Origin: Colius striatus
Lineage: Eukaryota > Chordata > Aves > Coliiformes > Coliidae
Direction: 5' to 3'
Assembly: GCF_028858725.1 (NCBI RefSeq)
Contig: NC_084790.1
Coordinates: 4,842,001 to 4,906,000, forward strand
DNA length: 64,000 nt
Shown: piece after piece, positions 25,573 through 35,505 of the stretch
Layout of the letters: the number at the start of each line of letters is the position of its first letter
Numbering within the stretch: the stretch's first letter is position 1
Translations under genes and position numbers: made by a program
The notes under the pieces: generated by a model
Told to the model about the DNA's origin: nothing
What the model saw: only the letters and a program-made list of their open reading frames with translations
Databases searched by the model: none

Positions 25573-28500
25573 GTGAGGGGCCAGGGGGGCTGGGGAGGGG
25601 CACAGAGCCGGGGGTCCCAGCTGACACCTCTGCCACGGCTGCAGTACCCACTGATCGGCGAGTTTGGTGAGGAACACATCTTCTCCCTATACGAGGCCAA
25701 GGAGACGTCGCTACTCAAGAGCGAGAAGGCATCACTGCAGCAGCAGCTCAACCAGTTCCAGCACGAGGTGAGCAGGGCCGGCAGGGCCAGGGGACGTGGG
25801 GGGTCTCCGAGCTGCCCACCCACCCCCACCTGCTTCCCCGGCAGCTGCAAAAGAGCAAAGAGCGGGAGGAGCAGCTGGAGGAGATGATCCAGGCCTACGA
25901 GAAGCTGTGCGTGGAGAAGGCTGACCTGGAGACAGAGCTGGGAGAGATGGTGGGTGCTGGCAAAGGATGTCGGGGTCCCCTTCTCCATGGGGCTGCCAGT
26001 ACCACCACCAGGACTCTGGGAAATGCTGGGCTGGTGGGGAGGTGTCTGCTCACCCCCGTTATAGCTGTGTTGGGGGTTGTACTGATGCACTTGGCTCAGT
26101 TTTATCTCTGTCTTTCCTTTTCCTACCTCACCGAGGGATGCTCCTGGCTCCCATCCTGGCACCATGTGCTTGGGGTTGGCAGGGCTTCCACTACCCCATC
26201 CAGAGCAATGCTCAGCCAGCCCAGGGGGAACAACCCCCAAGCCACCGTCTTCTGGGCCGACCACATGCTGGGGACAGATCTCCCCATCACCCTGCCATGA
26301 TGGCCACCAGCTCCTTGGGGACCCTGAGCACCTGGTCTGCAGGGAGGGAGGCAGAGTGACCCCTGAGGAGGCGCATGGTGCTGTTGGGGCTCAGACTTCC
26401 CCCCTCCCCGGGCAGCGGGCGCTGGTGGAGACACACCTGAGCCGCATCCGGAGTCTGGAGCAGCAGCTGCGGCAGCGCGACAGCAGCACCTTCCCCGGGC
26501 TGGGCACCCCACTGCCAGGCCAAGAGGTGCCTTTCCTTGCCCTGCACCCCAACCCCAGCCTGACCCACGGTGAGCCGCCCCCTCCTTGCTCTGTGGACCC
26601 CCCTGGGACAGCCCTAGTCCCATGCAGGGGGCTGAGCTGTGCCGTGCCCACAGTGCTGGAGCGCAGTGGGGGCTGGCAGAGCCGGGGGCTGGAGGCCGAG
26701 CTGGAAGCAGCACAGCAGGAGGCCCAGCATGCTCAGCACCGTGAGGAGCATCTCAAGGCCGAGTGCGAGCGGCTGCAGGCGGAGCTGAAGCACCTGCAGG
26801 AGACCCGGCAGCAGGTATGGGACAAGGGTAGGGGTCTGGGTGGGGGTCTGGGTGGGGGTCTGGGTGCTGATGGAGTGTCTGCTCTCCCCAGGAGCAGTCA
26901 GAGCGGGACATGGCCTGGGTGAAGAAGGTGGGCGATGACCAGTAAGTGCCAGGGGTGGACTGGGGCAAGGGCTGAGTTCCCCACCTTGACAGGGACGGAC
27001 AAGGGGACGTGAGACGTTACTGGGGCACTGCTGGGTGTCTTTGGGGTGGAGGGGTCAGACCTTCCTTTGTCTGGGTCCCAGAGGGACACTTCCCCCCATG
27101 GAAGTGCTGCAAGCAGGTGGGATGCTGCACTCCAGTAGCACACGCTGCACCCCAGTAGCACACGCTGCACCCCAGGAGTTCAGTGTTGAACTGGGCTCCA
27201 GGTGTGGGTTGGCCTGCAATACGGGTCTGGCACCATACAGGCTGTGTGATGCTGACTCAGCAACTGAGCTGCTGCCTCCAGAGGGCACTGACGGCTTGTG
27301 GCTGCTGTACAGCACTATATGGCACTGTACAGCACTGTGTAGTACCATACAGCACCATATAGCACTGAGCAGGTACCATACAGCACTGAGCAGGCACCAT
27401 GCAATACCATACAGTACCATACAGTTCTGAGCTGGCACCATGCAGTACCATACAGTACCATACAGCTCTGAGCCATGCCATACAGCCATGCCAGGCTGTG
27501 GAACACCAGCTTGGTTGCACTGGGTGGTACCAGGAGCATGCCCAGACTGCTCTCAGCCACCGTCTGCCCCTGCTCTGGCTCTGCACCAAACCCTGCAGGA
27601 GCGTTTCTCTTTGCAGTGGTGTAACTGAGTGCAGAGCTGTCATGGTGGTGCCAGTGCTGGGAGTTCATCCTCTGACCCTCACACCTCTGCTTTGCCTCTA
27701 TCTCACTGCAGGGAGGGCATCATGTTGGGCTGGGATGTGGCCGTGGCACCTCAGAATTGGGCCAAGAAACCCCCAAATCTGGGAAGAGCTGGGGCAGCTG
27801 GCACAGCTATGCCAGGGCAGGGGCTGCTTCCCATGGATAGACCCCTTAACCCTCCCTTGGCGCTGGGGTGTGCAAAACCGCTTCCCCAAAAGCAGCTGCC
27901 TAATTCGAGAGTGGCCTCATTACCCCTCTGTCCTCAGCCTCGTTACCCCGCTGTCCTGACAGGCACAGCCTAGATGCAGCGGTGGCACTTGGCACCCGTG
28001 TGCCCCCCCGCTCGCCCCCCATATCACGACGCTGGCATCGCGGTGCCCGCGGGCACTACATCGGGCAGCCCCTGCCGAGCTGTGGACAGATAAAAGGTGA
28101 CGGGGTGGAGGCGTCACCGGGAAGGTGCCGGGATGTTGGGGGACTTTCTTCCCTCCTTTTTCCCGAGGTGTTGGATGCTTTTGCTGTTTCTTGTCTCCCC
28201 GGTGCAAATCAGAGTGTGGGACTCAGGGACTCGGGGGAGGGGGTGGCTGCAGCTCACTGGCATCCCCTGGGGGCTGTGGCCCATCTCTGCATCCCGAGGT
28301 GGCCCCTCTGTACCCCTCCTCATCCTTCTCACCCTTGATTCACTTTCTTTTTCACAAAGCTCGGGAGCTGAGCTCACCCCCCTGAGCTGTGTCCCCACCA
28401 CCCTTCTCCCCACCCACCCTCTCCCCATCCCTCTGCCCCACAATATCCAGCCCCCACCGAGAAATAAAGCCCCAAATAGCTCTATTTACATTTCCCAAAG

Positions 28501-31500
28501 CCACCTCGGTTCTAACCCTGACTTCCCCAGGTCTGTGTGGGGAAACTGAGGCACAGCTGGTCCCTCACCCTCAGCCTTGGGGGCACTTTTCCTCCACCCC
28601 TCCCGCCCCAAGCACAGCCATTCGCTCCTCGGTCTTTTCTTGTAAATGGGGCTCTTTTTTGTAACCCTCTCCTCTCCAGCACTTTTTTTGGGTGTGAAAG
28701 GAGCCTTATCGGCACTTTCCACCTCCGGGTGACTTTGCTGGGTGGCTTTTGCCGAATTAGTCAGCGTGCCACGCGGCACCAGCGGGGTGGGGGTCCCGCC
28801 GGCTCCCGGTTTTGATTGTTTTGCTTTCTTTTTTCGTTTTCCTCCTCGGTTTTGGGTCTTTTCTAAGGTCCCAGCTGTTCCCGCTTGCGCTTCCCCGGGA
28901 GGGGGCTGGGGAAAAGCCGTGATTCGCATCCCGGTGGCATGAGGGGGTTGGGGGTGCCAGGGGACAGAGGGTGCCCCCGGGCTAAGGGATGCTGTGCAGG
29001 ATCCATCCCCACCATGTCGCTGCCGACACCTAGAGATGACACAGTGCCAAAAGCCGGAGGTGTTGGGTGCAGGAGAGGGTGGGTCAGACTCCCCCCTCGC
29101 TGCCTGGCTGCTGGCACTACTTTGGTGGGGTTTGGTGGCTTTTAATGAATCTTACACCCATGGGTGCCGAGGCTGCCGCTGCCTCCTTTGCTAATGAAAC
29201 TGCACTGGGACATCTCTGGCCCCTGCTCCCTCCCCATCTCTCCCCTGCTCCCTCCCCAGCTCCCCCGCCGGCGATGGCACCCACGCCTGCGGTTCCTGCC
29301 TTTATTTCAGTCTCCGCCGGCTTCTTGTTTACCGGGTGTGACTCTCGAGGTCACCCCTTCCTCGCGCCCCCCTCCCCCCGTCCCCCCACTGCGAGGAGGG
29401 GAGAGGCTGGTTCGCTGCACCCTGCTCAGCACCCACACACCGAGGATTAACTTTCCCACCGAGGGTGGAGGCCAAGCCCCAGTCCCAGTGCTACAAAGAC
29501 GCCGTTCTTGGGCACCACACGGTGCTGAGCAATGTGTGATGTGGTCGACATCTCTCGGGGTACCAACCGCGCTGTGGGGGTGATGGGTATCATTTTCGGG
29601 GTGTGTGTGGGGGGAGACTGGCAGAGCTTTAGGCTGCTGGCGAGGCTGTGCGGCTCACCCTTCCCCTCCTTCCGTCCCAGGCTTTTGGGGTCCCAGCCTT
29701 GGAGCCAGGTGCCCGTGATGGGAAAAATGGGTAAACTGAGGCAGAAGAGGTGGGAGCTGGCGAGGCCGTGGGTAAAGGGTCTCAGGGGCGCTGTGTTTAG
29801 GGACATCCATGAGTGCTTGTGTGCTCTGGGGCACCCTGGCAGGACTACGGGGATGTGACACGGGGACCTGGCTGGGTTCATTTGTCTTTTTCTCTCTTTT
29901 CTTTTACTTTTTTCTTTCTACTTTTTCTCTTTTTTTTTTTTTTCTACTTTTTCCTTTCTACTTTTTGCATTTTTTCCTTTTTTTCTATTTTCATTTTTTC
30001 TTTATTTCTATTTGTTCTCTTTTCTCTTTTTCTATTTTCCCTCTTTTTGTGTTTTCTTTACCTTCTTTTTGTCCTTTATTTCTATTTTTCCTTTTCCTCT
30101 TTTCTTCTTTTTCTATTCTTTTCTTTATTTCTATTCGTCTTTTTTCTTCCATTTTTTCCCTTTTCTTTCTATTTTTTCTCTTTTCTTCTATTTTTCCCCT
30201 TTTTCTTTCTATTTTTCTCTTCCATTTCTCTCACTCTCTCTTTTTTTGGTCTCCTTTCCTTTTTATCTTTTTTTTTCTGCTTAACATTTTCTTTTTTTTT
30301 TTTTTCTTTTCCTTCTCTTTTCCTTCTTTCCTGCACCCCTCAGCCTCCCACCACGTGCTGACAGGAGGGCGGGCAGGGGCAGACCTGTCGGCTGCTGTTA
30401 TGAGCGGCATCTCCCGGGTCCCCGGGGTGTCACAACGGCTCAGTTGAACTCTCTCTCTCTCAGGACGCACTGAGCCCCCAGCCCCGGGGGTGCCGCGGGA
30501 GACGGCTTCTCCCTTCACATCACCGCAGAGAATGTGGCTTTGAAAAGCGACACCGAAGTTGGGGAGGAATTGATGACTTTGTCATCAAGAGAGCTGCGGG
30601 GCTGGGGGGAAGCATGGCACCCCCCTCTCTCCCATGTGATACCAGGTTGTGATCGGCTACAACTTTTCCCTTTTGGGTTGAATTTTAGTTAGTTTGGGGC
30701 GCTCGTCACAGCACCCCATAACAGAGGGAGCCACCCCGATGGGGGTCCAGGGATGTTTTGCCCCAGATAACGTGTTGTCCTCACCACAGGGTGAACTTGG
30801 CACTGGCCTACACGGAGCTGACGGAGGAGCTGTGCCGCCTGAGGAACCTCAGCTCCCTGCAGAGCCAGATCCTCCGCTCCCTGCTGCAGGAGAAGAGCCT
30901 CAACGGCGGTAAGGGGTTACTGGGGTGCTGCACCCCACATCTGGACGGGGCTTAGATGCCCAAAACGGGCAGACCACACGGGCTGCCGTCGTCCTCCAGC
31001 CGGTGCTCAGCTCCTGCATCCCTCCCCAGGAGCATCCTTTCTGCACGGGGGTCCCCATGGCTGCGCCCACCCGCCCTGCTCCATCCGGGATGCAGGCAGG
31101 TGCCAAGGGGTACTTCGTGTGCCTGACGCAGGGTATTTTCTGTGCTACCCCGCTTCGCTTTGCAGGCCAGCGCCACTCCCCGCTGTCCCAGTGCCATTCT
31201 CCGGCCCCGCAGCGCCGCTCGCCCGCCCCGCAGTGCCCCTCGCCCGCTCCGCCGGGCCGTTCGCCAGCACCCCAGTGCCAGTCGCCGGCTCTGCAACGCC
31301 GCTCACCGGGACCTCCCAGCCAGTCGCCGGCCCAGCAGCGCCGCTCGCCGGCCCCCGGCCCCTGCCAGTCCCCTGCCCAGCAGCGCCGGTCCCCGGTGCC
31401 CCCCTCCAGCCAGTCGCCCGCTCAGCAGCGTCGCTCCCCGGCGCCGCCGTCCTGCCCGTCCCCGGCCTCGGCGTCACCCCACCGGCTGCCCGGCGAGAGG

Positions 31501-32248
31501 ATGGAGCTGGGCTACGCCAAACCCTCCAGCCGCCACATCAAAGCCGGCTTCCAGGGCCGCCGCAGCTACTCGGAGGTGAGCAACGTAGCCCTGTACCAGC
31601 AGAGCCGCTCGCTCTGGCTCCAGCCCGAAGCCTCGACGCTCCCCAAGCACCGGCCTTACGGCGAGGTGTACATGGGGGGGGCGGGGGCCCCCCTGAGCTC
31701 CCGCGAGCCCTTCGAGGAGCACGTGCGCTTCGAGAAGCAGTCGTCGGATGAAGAGGAGTGGGCACTGCCCAGCCCCCCCAGCCCCGAGGCCGGGGCCATC
31801 CGCTGTGCCTCCTTCTGCGCCGGCTTCCCCAGCCCCGACGCCGATGCTGCGCACCGGACGGCCGCTGCCTATGCCCGGGCAGAGCACGCTCAGTCCTGGC
31901 CCTCCATCAACGTAAGTGGGATGTGTTGCGGAGGGCTGCGAAGGGGAAGCGGCGAAGGAACCTCCCCACCACCGTGCAGGCAGGGGGCTGCCCCGCGGCG
32001 TGCCTCATCTTTGATCGCCCGCAGCCAGTGATGGGAGGGTGCTGGGGGCGGGGGGAGGAGGGGAAGTGGTCCCCATGGGAAGTGCGTGGGGGGCTCAGTG
32101 CTGCCCTATGCCCCCGCAGCTGCTGCTGGAGACGGTGGACTCGGAGGTGCGGAGCTGCCCGCTGTGCCAGCTGGCCTTCCCCATCGGCTACCCGGACGAT
32201 GCCCTGGTGAAGCACATCGACTCGCACCTGGAGAACAGCAAGATCTGA
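25351..32248 (+). CDS. TBKBP1: TBK1-binding protein 1 (SINTBAD), 602 aa
   Basis: TBKBP1 is a cytoplasmic adaptor that binds the kinases TBK1 and IKK-epsilon, as TANK and NAP1 (AZI2) do, in innate antiviral signalling. Coding exons: 25351-25572, 25645-25767, 25845-25949, 26416-26569, 26654-26814, 26892-26941, 30790-30908, 31166-31911 and 32120-32248; all introns are GT-AG with matching phase. Total 602 aa (human 615 by memory). In order: an N-terminus matching the human protein (FEDDISILTQEALGP); coiled coil about residues 45-165 and 215-255; the TBK1-binding domain about 257-310 (SERDMAWVKKVGDDQ, LALAYTELTEEL); a Ser/Pro/Gln-rich repeat region about 313-415; a conserved stretch AGFQGRRSYSE; and a C-terminal C2H2 zinc finger (C573, C576, H592, H596) ending HIDSHLENSKI. 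The start was chosen because it aligns with the human N-terminus, one exon after a clear acceptor. A 3.8-kb intron interrupts the TBK1-binding domain. Confidence 0.96.
25645..25767 (+). CDS. TBKBP1: TBKBP1 coding exon (residues 75-115)
   Basis: YPLIGEFGEEHIFSLYEAK to LNQFQHE; phase 0. The flanking introns are only about 75 bases each. Acceptor tgcag, donor gtgagc. Confidence 0.95.
25845..25949 (+). CDS. TBKBP1: TBKBP1 coding exon (residues 116-150)
   Basis: 35 codons, LQKSKEREEQLEEMIQAYEK to ETELGEM; coiled coil. Acceptor ggcag, donor gtgggt. Confidence 0.95.
26416..26569 (+). CDS. TBKBP1: TBKBP1 coding exon (residues 151-202)
   Basis: RALVETHLSRIRSLEQQLRQ, then a Pro-rich linker; ends one base into a Val codon. 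Acceptor gggcag, donor gtgagc. Confidence 0.94.
26654..26814 (+). CDS. TBKBP1: TBKBP1 coding exon (residues 202-255)
   Basis: LERSGGWQSRGLEAELEAA to LKHLQETRQQ; long acidic/Gln coiled coil. Acceptor cacag, donor gtatgg. Confidence 0.94.
26829..26866 (+). repeat. Short G-rich tandem repeat in TBKBP1 intron
   Basis: Three copies of a 12-mer (GGTCTGGGTGGG) immediately before the 26892 exon; G-rich on the coding strand. Confidence 0.8.
26892..26941 (+). CDS. TBKBP1: TBKBP1 coding exon, start of TBK1-binding domain (residues 256-272)
   Basis: 50 bases encoding EQSERDMAWVKKVGDD and two bases of Gln. Acceptor ccccag, donor gtaagt. Confidence 0.95.
27300..27490 (+). repeat. Minisatellite based on CCATACAGCACTGAGCAGG
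   Basis: About 190 bases of diverged units of roughly 18-22 bases in the large TBKBP1 intron (CATACAGTACC, CATACAGCACTG, CATGCAGTACC variants). A separate short duplication of CAGTAGCACACGCTGCACCC lies just before it at about 27133-27173. Confidence 0.85.
29881..30334 (+). repeat. Long polypyrimidine (T/C) tract
   Basis: About 450 bases, almost wholly T and C with scattered A, built from TTTCT, CTTTTC and CTATTTTTC units and several runs of 8-14 T. It lies on the coding strand of TBKBP1 intron 7. The long open frames through it encode only Phe/Ser/Leu and are artefacts. Confidence 0.92.
30790..30908 (+). CDS. TBKBP1: TBKBP1 coding exon, TBK1-binding domain core (residues 272-312)
   Basis: VNLALAYTELTEELCRLRN to LLQEKSLNG plus one base. 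This is the segment most conserved with NAP1 and TANK. Acceptor cacag, donor gtaagg. Confidence 0.95.
31166..31911 (+). CDS. TBKBP1: TBKBP1 large exon with Ser/Pro repeats (residues 312-560)
   Basis: Starts GQRHSPLSQCHSPAPQRRSP, as in human. About 15 imperfect units of six to nine residues around (Q/R)(C/R)xSPAP follow to about 31480. The conserved part KAGFQGRRSYSEVSN, then FEKQSSDEEEWALP and IRCASFCAGFP, follows. Acceptor tgcag, donor gtaagt. Confidence 0.95.
32120..32248 (+). CDS. TBKBP1: TBKBP1 last coding exon, C2H2 zinc finger
   Basis: 42 codons and TGA. CPLCQLAFPIGYPDDALVKH and DSH supply Cys-x2-Cys and His-x3-His. The domain is shared with NAP1/AZI2-like proteins. Acceptor cgcag. Confidence 0.96.
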   Translation: MLLETVDSEVRSCPLCQLAFPIGYPDDALVKHIDSHLENSKI

Positions 32249-33230
32249 GCCTTCCCCCCCTTCCCTTCCCCGGTCTTTGGATGCTGCATGAAAACACACG
32301 AGGAGCAACAATGCTCCCAGAATACCTCCAAGTCTTCAGTAGCTACAGAAAGACTGAGCTCCCCCCCAACTTGGAGCCCCCGCCGCCCCCCCATAAGTGG
32401 GCTCCTCTGCCTCGCCCCATCCCTGCATCCATGCCGGGTTCGGATCCTGGAACTGGGGCACTGGGATAACACCATCCCGAGTGGCAGCTGGAGGGGACCC
32501 ACCTGCGCCCTCGGGTGTCATCTGCACCTTCGAGTGCTGCTGCTTGATCTCAGGGAGGAGCTGAGGGGGCAGGTCCTGGATCCAACCCCCGGGAAGCAGG
32601 TGAAGGGAAGAGGCTGCCCCTTCCCCAGTTCCCGGGGTCAGAGTTTGGACTGGGGGGTGGGGGGGAGGCAGCTGCTTGTTCTCGATCTCCCTCACCTCCT
32701 CCCACCGGTTCAAGCGTCATTCTGCTCTTTCACACTAAAATCACCCCCTCCTTCTTTCTCCCCTCTCCCCACAATGATGCTGCTGAAAAATGAACCCTGA
32801 GGTGCAGCATGGACCCCCTCTCCCCCCCATTGCACCAGGCTCCCGGGGATAGTCCCTGACCCTGCCCCCCTCCCCAGTCTGGAGACAGCGCAGCCCCCCA
32901 GCAGCCCCCCACCCCCCGCGGGTCCTCCTTGCTTTCTCCCGGGGCTGCAGGTGGCTGCTCCTCCTGAACCCCCTGCCCTTCCCCCTCTCCCCACGTTCAA
33001 TCTACCTCAAAGCCGCCGGGAGAGGGGGGGTCCACAGCACTGTCCTCCCTCGCCGAGCCGCTCCGCGCTGCATGTCTCCCCCCGTGCCACAGCGCGCCCT
33101 CCCCACCACGCACCCCCAAGGGCTCGGCCGGCTGCGCCCCCTCCCCCACTGTCCCGGGACCCCCGGGGAGGGAGGGAACCCGCACTCTCTGCGATGCCGC
33201 CGACTTCAATAAAACCTTTCCAGCGCCCGA
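32249..33230 (+). other. TBKBP1: TBKBP1 3'UTR
   Basis: C-rich UTR ending near the AATAAA at 33208-33213 (cttcAATAAAacc). The cleavage point is estimated. Confidence 0.7.
33208..33213 (+). terminator. TBKBP1: Poly(A) signal of TBKBP1
   Basis: Only perfect AATAAA in the 1 kb after the stop codon. Confidence 0.7.
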
Positions 33231-34784
33231 AACATCGCGGAGGACTGAAGCCACGGCCTCTCTTTGGGTCTCTGCCGAGGGAGGGGGATGCTGGGCTGCC
33301 GGTGCTCCCCCGGGCCTGGGGAGAGGGCAGGGCACGTCCAGTACATCCAGCCCCAGCTCAGCTCAGCGGGATGGCCTCAGGGGTGACGGGGTTCCGGGTG
33401 CCCGTTTGGGGCCCTGCACCCTCAGCCCCCATCCTGGAACGGTGGCACGTTTCGGGTTTACTGGCCTGGCGGGCAACAAGAAATGGGACAATTAAAAGCA
33501 AAACAAAAACCATTGCCATCCCTGGAGGTGATGGTGGGGGCACAGCCAAACCCCTGACCCATGGTGCCAGGGCTGGCGTGTGGCCTGACCAGTGCTTTTG
33601 GAGTACCCTGGCAGCTGGGAGCATCCCCCCTTGGGCTTGTCCCAGGCCTGGGGGGTACTATGGGGTGCGCATGGTGGGGGGAGTGAGGTTGTGATTGCAA
33701 CACTACCAGCATGAGTTCTGGGGGTAGCTGATCCTCGGTGCTCACAGCACGGCCCTAAGCCACTCACCCCACTGATGCAGAGTGTCCCCAGGGTGAAACA
33801 GAGGGAGTTAAATAATTGTGGAGACCCCCAAGCCTACTCAGGATCCCATTGCTTGGGTGAGGAGAGCAGAGGAGTTACACCAGAGCCCGGGAGGTGTTTG
33901 TGGAGAGTGCATGGCCCTGGAAGGCAACGGGATGGGACTATAGGGAAACCAAACAGCCCACCAGCTAAGCAAAACACCAAGTGGGGCAGAGGGACACGGA
34001 GGGAGGGAGGGAAGAGGTGCCCTTGGGCATGACACCAGGGCGATGGTCACAGGGAAGGCAGCTGGGCTTCATGTCTCCATTGCTGGCTCGCTGTCAGCCT
34101 CACTAAGGGCCACTGCTTCTCCCTCCCAGCAAATCCCAGCCCCTGCTCTGGCAAAGAGATGAGTTGTGACCGTTCTCTGGCTTCTCTGCCCTGGGGAGGC
34201 TGCAGGATGCAGAGGGGGCTCCATCCCCAGAGCACAGCCCTGCGCAGGGTGCGGAGCTGGTTCCCAGCGCTGTGACACGGCAGAGCTGCGGGATGATGGT
34301 GTGAAGGAGATAATGCTCTGTGCTGCAGGCAAGGCAGCGGCACCATGGCCCTTATCAGAACCTGATCTCTGCAGCTGGCAGGGGAGGGGGAGGAAGAGCA
34401 GCCCCTACCCAGAAGTGAACCGGATCCGGCCCCTCAACTGGGCACCAGCAGCCCTAAGGTGCCAAGCAGTGAGCGGGCTGAGCTGGAGGGGGAATGGACA
34501 GACACAACAACCCCCATGGGGACATGATGATGTCCATGAGAACGTGATGCTGCAGGGAAGGGTCCTAAAATTAGCGAACTGAGAGGAGGGGGGTTGCACC
34601 CACCCAGGGATGAGGCCTGATCTGTGGCGTCAAGGGCGACCAGGCTCCTTCTCTGCCTGTCCACCGGTTTGGACTGGAGGTGCACTGGCATGAGGGCGGG
34701 GAAGGGCCCGATGGCAGGCAGGGGGTGCCCGGCCCCCACCCTCTCCTGCCACCCACTCTGCCCTCCAGCTCCTCTCTCTTTTTT

Positions 34785-34880
34785 TGAAATCACGTGATAA
34801 ATGTCAAACGGCGGGTGCCGTTACTCATCCCTCGCTGCCTCGGCACAGCTTTCCTCCGGGGGCGGCTGCCGCTGACTCAG
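34785..34880. promoter_or_regulatory. Candidate regulatory module: palindromic E-box and AP-1/MARE half-site
   Basis: ATCACGTGAT, a 10-base palindrome around CACGTG, at 34790-34799, and GCTGACTCAG at 34871-34880. The segment between is non-repetitive. Motif evidence only. Confidence 0.3.
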
Positions 34881-35488
34881 GAGGTTGCTGGGCACCCCCC
34901 CTCGGAGGGCACGGTGACCACCGGCCCCCCTAAAACCCACCAGCTCCTCCCTATCTCCTGGGCCATGCAGGAGGAGCCAGGCAGCTCTGGGACACGCGAC
35001 ACGTGGGGTGGATGTGTCCACAACTCGAGCACACGATGCTCACGTGAGTTTGGGGGTCTCGGCAGCCTGGGTTTGGGGTGGTTGCCTGGCTGCCCGACTC
35101 CTTCTGCCTTTTGCATGGTGCTGGGAGGGGCAAAGTGCTGGCAGTGGCCCCAGGATGCCCATGCTTGCCAGGGACACGAGATTTGGTGCCCAGTACTCAT
35201 GCCATGCCTGCGATCATGGTGTTGAGCAGCTCGCCAGAGCCCATGAGAAGGAAGAGGGCACATGACCCCCACCTTGCTCCCCCTGCTTCATCCGTAGGGT
35301 CTACAGGTGCGAAACCCTGAGACATCCCCACTGCAGGAGGGTCCGGTCACACCAATGCCTCCCACGCCCCCAGGAGCCCCGTGCCTCAGTTTCCCTGGCC
35401 CTCCCGCTACATCTCCGCTGCGCGGGGCAAGCGGGGCTGCCCGGAGAGAGGAGGTGGGGGGTAGGTGTGTGGCCCCGTTTCCTCCGCC

Positions 35489-35505
35489 CCCCCCCCCCCC
35501 CTCCC
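35489..35505 (+). repeat. Poly(C) run
   Basis: Near-uninterrupted C run in GC-rich intergenic sequence. Confidence 0.85.

Larger units (their letters stand above)
26942..30789 (+). other. TBKBP1: Large TBKBP1 intron 7
   Basis: 3.85 kb with no supportable exon. It contains the 27.3-kb minisatellite, a T-rich region with poly-T runs (28630-28870), a 450-base pyrimidine tract (29881-30334) and a perfect palindrome (30570-30588) in a stretch of non-repetitive sequence (30490-30600) that may be conserved. Confidence 0.8.

Noticed and set aside
29809-30447. Phe/Ser/Leu-rich frames of 182-212 codons resembling membrane proteins
   Set aside because: They are the translation of the T/C tract in TBKBP1 intron 7; the composition alone explains the apparent transmembrane character.
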